NCBI GenBank assembly: GCA_949358305.1
Contig: OX442322.1
Coordinates: forward strand, 1,116,001 to 1,180,000
Source of the DNA: Strigamia acuminata
Lineage: Eukaryota; Arthropoda; Chilopoda; Geophilomorpha; Linotaeniidae
Length of the DNA stretch: 64,000 nucleotides
Direction of reading: 5' to 3'
The notes below the pieces were generated by a model. The model was not told where the DNA came from. It did no database searches and saw only the letters and a list, made by a program, of their open reading frames with translations. A program made the translations under genes and the position numbers. How positions within the stretch are numbered: the stretch's first letter is position 1; each line of letters starts with the position of its first letter. Positions 31,376 to 41,480 of this stretch are shown in pieces.

Positions 31376-32249
31376 GATTAAATGGGCAATCCATGATTTC
31401 TGCTCAAAAATTACAAAAGGGTAAAATGAGGAAGTGGTTCGAGGGTGGGAGAATGGGAATGTTTAGGTTAGGTTATGTTAGGTTGTCCCGCACGCTTCTG
31501 TATTTATATTTATACTTATTTTTAATTTTTATTTGTAAATGAAAATGTGTAATTCTAAAAGTTAAAATGTATTAAAACAATCCGTCAGAAAAATTAAATG
31601 AATTCTTATTTAAAATTGGTTTAATACATTTCAACATTCATTGCATTAAACATTTTAATTAAATTAATTTAACCTTTTATCAATTTCATTTTAAATTGTA
31701 TTTTATTTGAAATAGTTTTCTGCATTTATATTTCTATTTTATTTTTTATTTGTATTTGTAAATGAAAATGTTTAATGCTATTAATCTTAAAATGTATTAA
31801 AACAAGTTTAAATGAGAATTCATTTTTATTTACAAATGTGGCCTAGTTAATAGGCAAGTGTAATTCTAAAAGTTAAAATGTATTAAAACATTTCACCAGA
31901 AAAAAAAAATCAAATGAATTCTCATTTAAAATAGTTTTAATACATTTCAACATTAATAGCATTTAACATTTTTATTTACAAATAAAATTTTTATTTAAGA
32001 AATTTCATTAAATCAATTTAACTTTTTAACAATTTCTTTTTAAATTGTATTTTATTTTAAATAGTTTTCTGCATTTATATTTGTACTTATTTTTTATTTG
32101 TGTTTGTATATAAATGAATCAGAATTTTTTCAGTTGATCAACGACCCTGAATCCTGACGGAGCGGAAAACCTATGCCCAATTTTCTAATTTTTCAAAATT
32201 ATTTTTATATAAAAAATGAAAATCTATTTAGATTCGTTCAGTGCTCTGG
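31376..32249. repeat. Left subterminal region with AT-rich inverted and direct repeats
   Basis: Two related blocks (about 31500-31800 and 31860-32110) each contain 'aaaatgtattaaaaca' and, inverted, 'tttaatacatttcaacatt', and they share 'tttctgcatttatattt' with the region near 46900. A short TTAGG-like run occurs at about 31463-31483. No gene seen. Promoter elements for PolB should lie at the right end. Confidence 0.6.
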
Positions 32250-35200
32250 ATGAATAGATACAAATCCAAGAAATGCGTAGAGTTTTTAAAAGGAAAAAGA
32301 GAAAATGGACATTTATCTAAGGATTTCAAGTTACACATCAAGTTGGAACAACTCTTGGCGAAGTGCCGAGAATATGATGATTTTGTGAACATCGAGCCTC
32401 GGCCGTATTATCTTTACAAAAGTATCTTTGACGGACAAGTGCTTGAGTACATTGTCGAATTTGACGAAAGGATTTTTGACATAGAAGACGTGATGAAAGA
32501 TGCCACTCCAAATATCCGTGCATTGGCAGCAGAAGTTGCAGCCAGCATGAATTCGTGCAAAGTGAGCGTTATGATGCTATTGAGATATCGGCATTCCCTG
32601 AACAAGTCGACTGATCATCATAAATGGTACCAGGCCGATCCGTTCGTGATGCATTCGGACGATGTTGACCACATTCTGGATTCGGCTGCGAAACAACTGG
32701 CCATACAAAATGCCGAATTTGTCGAAACTCATGACTATTTATATTACCTTTGTGTGGACGAGATTAAAATTAAGTTTGCTGCTTTACACCAGAAAGGTGG
32801 ATGGTACAAAGATGTTCCGTCATTTCCGTTGAGTTTGAACAACGATTTGGCGGCCGTCATTTGCAATAAGAAAGCGATTTTGACTTTTAAAATTGAGTTG
32901 CAAAAGTCTTTTGTTTGGGCCGTTCTTGCATGTGTACATCCTACAGCTAATCATCCCGAACATGTACCAAATTACTTGAAGTATGAGCACGAATTGAACT
33001 TGCAAGGTTTTGAATTTCCTTTGTCTTACAGAAACGTAGAAAAATTCCAGTTGCAGAATCCCGATATCGAAGTAACTATTTATTTTTGGGACAGCAATCG
33101 CGTGCAAAGATACGTGACCGTACACAGAAACAGGAAACATCACGTTGATTTATTCTTCTATGGAAATAATTGCTATGGACTTGTGAGGAATCTAAAACGT
33201 TTGCTCGGTTATTTTCCGTGCCACTACTGCGACAACCAATTCAAGAGCATTGTGGGTAGAGACAAACACTTGACAGTATTCCACTCCTTTCCTGAAGAAG
33301 AAGAATCGTCATATCAGGAACTGGATGAACATCTGCGCAGCAAAAAGGCAGTGGTAAATGTCCAGAACTCGGATCAAAAAAGTTTTTTGTGGTCCGTATT
33401 GGCTGCCTTATATCCGGCGCCCGATAATGTATGCAGAACGGGTTATTACGAACAGTTTATGGACAAACTTAATCTCGAAGGGCTAGTTTTTCCCGTGGGT
33501 ATGAAAGAAGTGCTTACGTTCGAAAGACGGAATAAAAGTTTGAACATTAATGTATTCGAGTTGCTGCCCACGTCACGGATTGTCCCGATAAAAGTGAATA
33601 TTCAGACAAACCGCCTTACCACTATTAATCTACTGAAGAAGCAAAATCATTACATGTGGATCAAGGATTTCTCGCGACTCATGAGCGTTGGCGATGGCCA
33701 CAAGAGGTATTATTGTATGAACTGTATGAACGGGTATTCCAGCGCCAAAGTGCTTGTTAAGCATAAACGATACTGCGGAAAAAACACTCCCTCCGCCACT
33801 AAATGCCCCGAAGAAGGAACGATCTGTACGTTCAAGAGTGAAAAAAAAAATATCCTGTACCGTACGTTTGCTACGCTGATTTTGAGGCATTCTTAGTGCC
33901 TGAAGTGGAGATCAAACCCACTTTACATTCGATCACCATTAATTCTCACGAGCCGTGTGGTTATTCGTTTAAAGTAGTGTGCACGGAGAACGAAGCTTAT
34001 TCCAGACCGTTACAGCTGTACAGAGGTCCGGATGCCGTCGATCATTTTTTGCAATCGTTGCGTGCAGAAATTAAAGCCGTGGTTTGTCAATTTTCCCAAT
34101 TGGAAAAACAATTCAATACCAAAATGATGACTCCATTTGAATGGAACGCATTTAGAAATGCAACAACTTGTTTCTTATGCGATGGCGAGTTCTCCAAAGC
34201 TGAAGGATGGACTAAAGTCTTGGATCACAACCATTTCACTGGTAAGTTTCGCGAAGCCGCACACGGCAAATGTAACCTCAACTACCATTGGCGGAGATCT
34301 GTGCCGGTAGTTTTCCATAATGGGAAAAGGTATGATTTTCATTTGATATTCCCACATTTGACCGTCGAGACAGAAAAAGTGACCGTCATCGCCGAAAACT
34401 CGGAATTATACAAATCTTTCACGCTGAGAATCAATACCAGCGATGATCCAAAAGTGCCCCGTAAAGTTACGTTAAAATTCTTGGATAGTTTCCAATTTCT
34501 CGCGAGCAGTTTATCCAATTTGGCTAAAAATCTAGAGAAGTCGCAGTTTGTTGTCTTTCGAAGCGAGTTTAAGGGCGAGGAAATTGATTTTCTTAAGAGG
34601 AAAGGAGTATACCCTTACAGATATATGACCGGTTGGTCAAAATTTCAAGAAGATGAACTTCCGCCGATAGAAGAATTTGAGAACATATCCGACGACGATT
34701 ACCAATATGCCCAGTTAGTTTGGAAAACGTTGGGAATTAAAAACATGGGCGAATATCACGATTTATATCTGAAGACCGACACTCTGTTGTTGGCGGATAT
34801 ATTCGAACAGTTTAGGAAAATGTGTTTGAATCACTACAAGCTGGACCCCTGTCATTATATCACGTTTCCGAGTCTGTCTTGGGACGCAGCACTGCTCATC
34901 ACCAAAGTTAAATTGGAGGTTCTGTCTGATCCAGATATATACATGTTTGTCGAACAAGGAATAAGAGGCGGTGTTGCCACGATCAGTCAACGCTACGCCA
35001 AAGCTAATAATCCTCTTCTGGCATCGGGGTACGATTGTGAGAAACCAGAGAGTTACATCGTCTATTTGGATGCAAATTCCATGTATTCCTGGGCAATGAG
35101 CAAACCGTTACCTGTTGGAAAGTTTGCCTTCGACAATAATTTAGCCGAATGGACGCAAGAAAGGATTTTGAAAATGGGAGAGAACGATACGACGGGGTGC

Positions 35201-36274
35201 ATCTTGGAAGTGGATTTGGGATATCCGCAAGAACTGCACTTGTCCCACAATTGTCTGCCTTTGGCTCCGGAAATGATACGTTCAGCGGACGACACTTGCC
35301 CCAGATTAATCCCGCATTTGCAAGGTCGTTGTAATTACATTCTGCATTACAGAGCTCTGCAATTGTACTTGTCCCTGGGCATGACGTTGATGAAAATAAA
35401 AAGAGTGCTGACGTTTGAGCAAAAACCGTGGTTGGCGAAGTATATCGAACTGAATATTGAGAAACGGAAGTCCGCTACCAGTGATTTTGAGCAGGAATTA
35501 GCGAAATTAGCTAACAATTCGGTCTTTGGAAAAACCTTGCAGGACGTGAGGAAATATAGACATTTTTATCTGGTGAATAATAAGAAAGACTGGTATAAAC
35601 ACCTCAACCACGCCGGTTTGAAAGGATTTAAAGTTTTGAATAATGATCTGTTGTTGGTTGAACGCCGAAAGCTGGAATTGACGTTAGACAAACCTATTTA
35701 CAGCGGATTAACTATCCTGGACTTGTCTAAATGCTTGCTATATGACTTTCATTACAACGTCATGAAAAAAAAATTCTCAGACAAGCTGAGATTGCTGATG
35801 ACAGATACGGATAGTTTGATGTACGAAATAGAAGCTCCGTCAGTCTACTCGTTCTTCAGAGAAGAAATACCACAAGTGATGGATCTGTCTAATTACCACC
35901 CACCCGATGGCAGAAACAGGCGTGTCATAGGATGCTTCAAAGACGAGACTGCCGGCGAGCCGATAGAAGAGTTTGTAGGGCTAAGAGCCAAATGTTACGC
36001 TTATAACGTGAACGGGAAAACGAGCATGCGATGTAAAGGCATAAAGAAGGCTGTCGTGGAGCAAGAGCTGGACTTGGAGGCGTACAAGAAGATATTGTTC
36101 GGTGAACGGGAGGCCCACAGATTGAAATTTGAAACGATCAAATCAAAACTGCACGATCTCACAACGGTCAAGGTGGACAAATTGGCATTGTCGGCAAAAG
36201 ACAAGAAACGAGTGATATTAGATGATTGTATTCATACTTTGGCTTATGGATACGTAAGCTTGGCGGAGGATTAA
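32250..36274 (+). CDS. polB: Protein-primed family B DNA polymerase of the Polinton, split by a frameshift
   Basis: This is the replicative polymerase of Polintons, with an N-terminal region of repeated Maverick-type modules, a 3'-5' exonuclease and a polymerase. The first frame runs from the ATG at 32250 to 33896 and carries C2H2-like pairs (CHYCDNQF, CMNCMNGY). The second frame (to 36274) carries an endonuclease-VII-like zinc block (CFLCDGEF, DHNHFTG, CNLNYHW), Exo II (HNGKRYD), Exo III (YHDLYLKTDTLLLAD), Pol motif A (DANSMYSWAM), motif B (NNSVFGKT) and motif C (TDTDSLMY). The break is one base at an A10 run (33841-33850), just before the Exo I region, which lies in the second frame. All catalytic motifs seen are intact. 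The break may be an assembly error or real inactivation. Confidence 0.93.
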
Positions 36275-36290
36275 TATGACGATGGTTAGT

Positions 36291-37931
36291 TTAATCGTCC
36301 CATTTACTACGATCGAATCTGCAATACACGAGGGCGTAAACTTGTATTTCCGGACTCCAATTGGTGATAGTAGATATTCTAATGTGATCGTTATCATCAA
36401 AATCTACTTTTTTCTCTAAATTGGACGTTCTAAAACATACCGGCATTTTACGTGGTGTTTTTGTAACATCTGTACGTGGAATATGGAACGTTCGACCATG
36501 CCCGTTAATAGACAAGATAAACTCAAACTCGTTAGGTATTACTGTGTATTCTGCTGTAGTAGCATACATGAATAAACTGATTCGCGTTATATGCCCGTAA
36601 TGAGGAGTATAAAACTTCCCATTATGTGCAAATAATTTCCATTCTTCGGACACCTTCAAAAACCAATCGGTCCGTTGCGAATGTAGGAACCCTAGCACTA
36701 AATCGGCCTGTTCTTCTACTTCGGGAATATTTAGATTTGATATTTTGTCTTCTAATTCCGTCAATTTCTTATTAACTTCTATTTTGTTCGCTTCGATGTT
36801 AGAATTTAACGTGGCTTCTACCGTATCGACAGTGCCGGCCAAAGCAGCGGGAGCAAAACTTGATTCGTCAACGCTCGGAATTGCGCTAATTTTTGATATT
36901 TCTTCTTGAACGGATGTCAAAATGGACAACATGTTTTCCTGCAACGTTATTATTTGTTCGTTGGCTAATTTGATTTTATCGGTAACCTCGTTGACGCTCG
37001 TTTGCATTTTATCTGACTTTACGGAATTTTCGTCTACGTACTCGTTTAATTTAAGTTTAGTCTCGTCCAGATCTTTTTGAATGGCAGTACTGACTGTGTC
37101 TAGCTCCGCTTTCGCCGCTTCAATTTTGGTTTTTAAGTCTTCCGTACTTTCGCTACTAACACCAAATTTTGCGGGTAAAGCTTTGATTTTGGTTTGCAAG
37201 GCTTTAACCTCATTTTCCACACTTTTTTCTAACTTTTTTATATCATCCTGTGCTTGTTTTATCTTGTCATTTGATGCCTCGATGTTGGTTCTGATTTTGT
37301 CCACGTCTAAGTTCTGGATTTTGGTTTCTACTTCATCCAATGCTTCGTTTATTTTTGTATCATAATCGGTTTTATTCTGGATTAAGCTATTAGTCAACGT
37401 CTCCAACCCAGTCTTTAAATCTTCGATCGCAGATTCCAACTCGGATTTAACGTCATTTATCAAGTCTTTGATTTTGATTTCTAATGCGCTTATTTGTTTT
37501 TCGTCAACTTCTACACCACCGGAAGCAGTCGCATTATCTACTAATATCTTAATGTTCGCTTCTAATTCTTTAATTTTCTTAATCAAATCTTGTTCCAACG
37601 TTCCATATTTTATAGTAGCATAGGCAATATCATTTTTGAGTTTATCAATATCCTTCGTATCAATTCCTTCGCCTTGCCCCGTTAGCTTAGTAGCTTGATC
37701 TTGTACGGTACGTTTTAATGCGTTCAAATCGTTAATTATAGAATCGCAAGCAGCTTTCAGGGCATTTTTAGTCTTTGTGATCTCGTCAAAAATTTTTTTT
37801 TCTAGATCGGATAATGCATCGTAACCAACGTGATCTGCGAGAACCTCATCTACTTCTCGACGTTGACGTTTGCCCAATTTATGCACTGCGTTAAGACGAT
37901 AATCGTCTCCTAGTTTATTTACGCTTACCAT
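36291..37931 (-). CDS. Coiled-coil protein with C-terminal globular head (fibre-like), Polinton
   Basis: 546 residues. Residues about 40-390 are almost continuous heptad-like sequence rich in Lys, Asp, Glu, Ile and Leu (TLEQDLIKKIKELEANIK and similar). The last 150 residues are compact and beta-like, with many aromatic residues (RTDWFLKVSEEW, THGHI-type turns, ALVYCRF at the end). This long shaft plus head resembles attachment fibres of virions. It lies convergent to PolB (16 bp between stops) and next to the protease in the leftward structural block. I do not recall it as a standard Polinton core gene. The function as a fibre is inference from architecture only. Confidence 0.65.
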   Translation of the reverse strand: MVSVNKLGDDYRLNAVHKLGKRQRREVDEVLADHVGYDALSDLEKKIFDEITKTKNALKAACDSIINDLNALKRTVQDQATKLTGQGEGIDTKDIDKLKNDIAYATIKYGTLEQDLIKKIKELEANIKILVDNATASGGVEVDEKQISALEIKIKDLINDVKSELESAIEDLKTGLETLTNSLIQNKTDYDTKINEALDEVETKIQNLDVDKIRTNIEASNDKIKQAQDDIKKLEKSVENEVKALQTKIKALPAKFGVSSESTEDLKTKIEAAKAELDTVSTAIQKDLDETKLKLNEYVDENSVKSDKMQTSVNEVTDKIKLANEQIITLQENMLSILTSVQEEISKISAIPSVDESSFAPAALAGTVDTVEATLNSNIEANKIEVNKKLTELEDKISNLNIPEVEEQADLVLGFLHSQRTDWFLKVSEEWKLFAHNGKFYTPHYGHITRISLFMYATTAEYTVIPNEFEFILSINGHGRTFHIPRTDVTKTPRKMPVCFRTSNLEKKVDFDDNDHIRISTITNWSPEIQVYALVYCRFDRSKWDD

Positions 37932-37954
37932 TTTTTTAATAGAAGGGAAAAAAA

Positions 37955-38308
37955 CTATTTTTTAATTATTTTTTTTTCTTCTTTCCTCCATTTTTTTAAA
38001 ACATATAAGCACAAATGGCCGCAAGTAATTTCGTCAAAATTTTGATACTGATTGTAATTGTATTTTATGTTGTCTCCCAGATAATCGTATAATTCCAACG
38101 GGGGTGGCAAGTCTCCGAAACTATCGAAGTACAGCTTCTTATTTCCAATTTTACTGTATGCCACCCAATGACTTCCGCTTTCGTGGTGCGTGTTCAAATT
38201 AATAATTCCACATTCTTTCGATCGTGGTTTGACGGGTAAAGTATCTCTCGAAAACACTCCTCTAAAAAATGAAATTTTCATTCGTCTGGCCAGTTCCTCC
38301 AACTGCAA
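37955..38308 (-). CDS. Adenain-like cysteine protease 1, Polinton
   Basis: This belongs to the adenovirus-type (Ulp1-related) maturation proteases that process capsid precursors. Visible catalytic set: His in GSHWVAY, Asp in YFDSFG, a Gln in YNYNQYQ, and Cys in TCGHLCL. FFRGVFSRDTLP near the N-terminus is the usual family lead-in. No ATG is found at the natural left edge; the frame is open further upstream and overlaps the end of the pX-like gene at 38323, so the true start is uncertain and may lie inside that gene. 117 codons are counted here, a little short for the family. Confidence 0.88.
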   Translation of the reverse strand: MQLEELARRMKISFFRGVFSRDTLPVKPRSKECGIINLNTHHESGSHWVAYSKIGNKKLYFDSFGDLPPPLELYDYLGDNIKYNYNQYQNFDEITCGHLCLYVLKKWRKEEKKIIKK

Positions 38309-38322
38309 CGAATCTAGCGGTT

Positions 38323-38790
38323 TTATTTTTTTGTCACCAGTGAGCCGTAAGGTTTCAAGTAAAAACCTTTTCCAGACTTGCGTTTCCGCGATTTTTTTTT
38401 TGCGAATTGCATTCCTTTACCTTCTGAAACTGCATTATGACGTTTTGTCTCATCGAGCATTCTCTTGTTGGTTTTTGCCTCATCGACAGCTTTGGCAATT
38501 CCTGCCGCACCGCCAGCGAGACCGCCTAAAGCCCCCAATAGTGGAAGTAATAAAGGGAAAAATCCGCCAGATTGTTTAATTTGATTCGAAGGTATACTCA
38601 AAGTCATGCCTTTCTTTTTAGAACCGGCTTTTTTGATCTTGTTTATTTGTCTATCCGTAAGAGACAAGCCATGATTGCCGTTTAATTGTTCGTATTTCAA
38701 TCTTAAATGCAAGGGTATCTTTTTTTTGACAGACTTGGATATTTTTCGTTGTTGATTCGGAGATAGATTCACTTTATGTATCTTATACAT
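38323..38790 (-). CDS. Basic/hydrophobic structural protein (pX-like), Polinton
   Basis: 155 residues with a lysine-rich N-terminal half, a glycine-rich hydrophobic segment in the middle (FFPLLLPLLGALGGLAGGAAG) and a very basic tail (KKKSRKRKSGKG). This layout is typical of small Polinton/adintovirus proteins likened to adenovirus core or membrane-active peptides. It lies between the major capsid gene and the protease and is probably one of the protease's substrates. The assignment is by architecture and position. Confidence 0.6.
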   Translation of the reverse strand: MYKIHKVNLSPNQQRKISKSVKKKIPLHLRLKYEQLNGNHGLSLTDRQINKIKKAGSKKKGMTLSIPSNQIKQSGGFFPLLLPLLGALGGLAGGAAGIAKAVDEAKTNKRMLDETKRHNAVSEGKGMQFAKKKSRKRKSGKGFYLKPYGSLVTKK

Positions 38791-38900
38791 TTTTTATTTC
38801 TTTTTTTATATACGTATATATTATTTTATATATATTTATTTATATATATTATATATTATATATTATATATATTATATATATATTATATATATATATATAT

Positions 38901-38931
<31 letters not shown>

Positions 38932-38984
38932 ATATATTATATATATTTATATATATTTTATATACGTATATATTATTTTAAAAT
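38791..38984. repeat. (TA)n-rich tract between capsid and pX-like genes
   Basis: Nearly pure TA/TATT sequence of about 180 bp, with two TATACGTATA palindromes near 38812 and 38961. It is the upstream region of the pX-like gene and downstream of the capsid gene. The tyrosine/isoleucine-rich frame across it is an artefact. Confidence 0.85.
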
Positions 38985-40304
38985 CTAATATAATACTTCG
39001 ATTTTACCCTTGTCTAATTTCATAGTCATTAGTCTATCGCTTATTATCAAAGCGTAGGCTTTAGTGTCGGCAGGAACGGTTTCCGCAAATTTCATTTTTA
39101 TTTGCACGTCCATTATTCCGGTTTTCATTCTTTCGCTTTGTTTCGTGCAATCTATTACGATGAGCGGGTATATATTTCCGTACTCGAAAGTATTAAACGG
39201 TAAATCGTCGGCACCGTAATAGTCTTTTCTAAATTGAATGCAACTTTCTAAGAATTTACAGAAATTGGCTTTCTTAAAATCATTGTTACTGTCCAGATAA
39301 GGATATCGTTCCGAATTTAAGTAGGCATGAACTTCCGTTACATTGCAGTTATCAAATGTGGCTGGATTTTTTAATTGGTCGTCTCTTTTATTCGTTTGTA
39401 AAGCCACGATGATGTAACGTGGTTTTTCTGACGTGCTGGTTGTTACCACTCTCCACGCGTGTTCCTTACTTTGTGGCACGTCTGTCATTTCGAACGACCA
39501 ATGTCGAAAAGCTAATGGAACGTTCACCCCTCTATCTATGGCAGTGAGTAATCTATTCTTTTGGATATCGGACAATAAGACGTGCGGCATCAACCAATAT
39601 AACTGTTCGATGATAATTTTTCCAACGGGGGTGTTTACTTTTGGGGCGGGACCGGACTGTATCGCTTTAAAAATGGCATCGTTGTCGTGAGTTCGCATTA
39701 AGGTCAAAACTTGTTTGGCACCATATATGATTTTCGTATAGTCTTCGAAAAATCCCATTAAATGTGTTAACGGTACTAACAAAGAGAACGATCCTTTGGG
39801 CGTTGGCATTATGTTGTAAAATATTCTACGTTCTAGAAAAGCGGGATTAAGAGTATCCGATGCTTCGCCCTTGTGATGATCTACTATCCATCCCATATTT
39901 CCGCTCGAATTTTGGAGCTGTTTGTACGTTAGTAAGCCCTTAATAGTGGTAGCATAACCCGGATAATTTATTTCGTCTATTAATTTATCACCTATGTGAT
40001 ATTTCATGTTGCTGAACAAAAATGGCATAAAGTTATTTCCTAACGTTATTATATGGTCTTGTTCATCAGCTTGAGCGATAAGGTCTGTACCATCCGCTTT
40101 CACTAATCTTCCTGTTATGCAGACGTAACTTTTATGAGGGTGAGTCCATACATCTTCGTTTTGAATGATTAATCGAATTTCGGAATTCACATTATTTAAA
40201 TTAGTTCCTATAATAGGATAATATTCGTGGTAGTTGTAGGCATTAACAGATTCATCGACGACGAATGGTTGTTCGACATCCAAATAATTCTCGGAGACTT
40301 GCAT
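38985..40304 (-). CDS. Major capsid protein (double jelly-roll), Polinton
   Basis: 439 residues, matching the usual Polinton major capsid protein in length and in recognisable segments: VDESVNAYNYHEYYPI at the N-terminus, FMPFLFSNMKYHIG, then RRIFYNIMPTPKGSFSLLVPL, and the later KPRYIIVALQT, the Cys-containing FDNCNVTEVHAYLNSERYPY and YGNIYPLIVIDC. The fold is known from the family to be two jelly-rolls that form hexon-like capsomers. The gene starts at a clear ATG and is part of the leftward structural block with the minor capsid gene upstream. No break seen. Confidence 0.92.
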   Translation of the reverse strand: MQVSENYLDVEQPFVVDESVNAYNYHEYYPIIGTNLNNVNSEIRLIIQNEDVWTHPHKSYVCITGRLVKADGTDLIAQADEQDHIITLGNNFMPFLFSNMKYHIGDKLIDEINYPGYATTIKGLLTYKQLQNSSGNMGWIVDHHKGEASDTLNPAFLERRIFYNIMPTPKGSFSLLVPLTHLMGFFEDYTKIIYGAKQVLTLMRTHDNDAIFKAIQSGPAPKVNTPVGKIIIEQLYWLMPHVLLSDIQKNRLLTAIDRGVNVPLAFRHWSFEMTDVPQSKEHAWRVVTTSTSEKPRYIIVALQTNKRDDQLKNPATFDNCNVTEVHAYLNSERYPYLDSNNDFKKANFCKFLESCIQFRKDYYGADDLPFNTFEYGNIYPLIVIDCTKQSERMKTGIMDVQIKMKFAETVPADTKAYALIISDRLMTMKLDKGKIEVLY

Positions 40305-40519
40305 CGTCGCTATTTTTTAATTACTTAATATATATATTTTTTTTAAAAAGAATTACTTAATTAATTACTTAATATATATATTTTTTTAAAAAGAATTACT
40401 TAATTAATTACTTAATATATATATATTTTTTAAAAGAGAATTACTTAATTAATTACTTAATATATATTTTTTTTAAAAAGAATTACGGTATTTAATTAAT
40501 TACTTAATATATATTTTTT
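40305..40519. repeat. Tandem repeat of about 50 bp, five imperfect copies
   Basis: The unit 'aattacttaatatatatat' plus a T-run and 'aaaaagaattac' recurs about five times between the two capsid genes. Confidence 0.85.
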
Positions 40520-40681
40520 TTAAAAAGAATTTATATATTCTCGATTATCTGGCCGTATCGAAGACTTTATAATTTTTATATTTCCACCTCTAATCGACGA
40601 GGGTGTCTTGACAGTGGCAGTGTTGGAGCTGGTGCTGGGGGTATTACTTGCCGTTACGTTCTTATTAAAAATTAACGGCAT
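40520..40681 (-). CDS. Possible 53-residue Ser/Thr-rich small protein, Polinton
   Basis: ATG at 40681, stop at 40520. It is Ser/Thr/Asn-rich in the middle (TASNTPSTSSNTATVKT) with a basic C-terminal half (GGNIKIIKSSIRPDNRE). It stands between the minor and major capsid genes with 10 bp to the former, and an A-rich leader like those of its neighbours precedes the ATG. No family recognised; could be a small virion component. Confidence 0.45.
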   Translation of the reverse strand: MPLIFNKNVTASNTPSTSSNTATVKTPSSIRGGNIKIIKSSIRPDNREYINSF

Positions 40682-40691
40682 GTTTTTTTAA

Positions 40692-41453
40692 TTACGCTTT
40701 AATTAATTTTCGTAAGTGTAAACGTGTAGTAAAAATTTCTCCTCTCAGATTCAGTGGTTTATCGTCTTGATCGGTCAACCAGATCCTGACTTCGTGTATT
40801 TTAGATTGATTTTTCACCGGCAAGTAAACTATGTTATACGGCATTTCTACTATTTTGAAGCCTGGCGGGACATTAGGAAAAAATGCGTATATGATCGGAG
40901 CCGTCTTCCCGTTTTTATAAGAGTCGGTAATAAGATCACAATGGACCAGGATAGTGTTAATGTGAAAAATGTTCACCGGATTAATGGATTCGCTTCTACC
41001 TACACCGTATTTCTTTGTTTTGAGACCGAATAATTTAGCCATACTTCTATTTTCCGAAAAATTGGCCCCGTAACTGGCATCGCTAATCACTAATGTCGTG
41101 GACAGAGTATTATAATTGGCCACGATGTCGATGAAAGGTGCGTCGTCTTTCATATTCCAGTGTCCTCTGGATTTCATTTCGGTATGTATGTACGAGATAA
41201 TGTCGGCAAGTTCGTAACAACCCACGGGAACGATGATGTCGTAGTTGAGCGTACCTATAATACGAGCGGGGACGTTCACATCTACTTCAACAGTGTAGTA
41301 TTTGAACACGTTGTTGTCCTCGGTTATATTTGGCATTGTGTAAAATGTCTCGAGGCTCACTAATCCCAATTCGTATTCGTCGTCACCCAAAATTAAAGGT
41401 GAGCTAAAAGTAGTGAGGAAATCCGATTTCGTACTGCTTAGTACGATAGACAT
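40692..41453 (-). CDS. Minor capsid (penton-like) protein, Polinton
   Basis: 253 residues from the ATG at 41453 (a GTG three codons upstream is less likely). The start MSIVLSSTKSDF and segments YELGLVSLETFYTMPNI, LFGL in the middle, and EMPYNIVYLPV near the end fit the Polinton minor capsid protein, a single jelly-roll that closes the capsid vertices. It lies directly upstream of the major capsid gene in the same direction, the usual pairing. Confidence 0.85.
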   Translation of the reverse strand: MSIVLSSTKSDFLTTFSSPLILGDDEYELGLVSLETFYTMPNITEDNNVFKYYTVEVDVNVPARIIGTLNYDIIVPVGCYELADIISYIHTEMKSRGHWNMKDDAPFIDIVANYNTLSTTLVISDASYGANFSENRSMAKLFGLKTKKYGVGRSESINPVNIFHINTILVHCDLITDSYKNGKTAPIIYAFFPNVPPGFKIVEMPYNIVYLPVKNQSKIHEVRIWLTDQDDKPLNLRGEIFTTRLHLRKLIKA

Positions 41454-41480
41454 GGTAATCACGATTATTATTACTTTTTT

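Noticed and set aside
31455-31490. TTAGG-like run as an interstitial telomere
   Set aside because: Only about three imperfect units; too short to support that.
38776-38988. Tyr/Ile-rich 70-codon frame
   Set aside because: Translation of a (TA)n tract.
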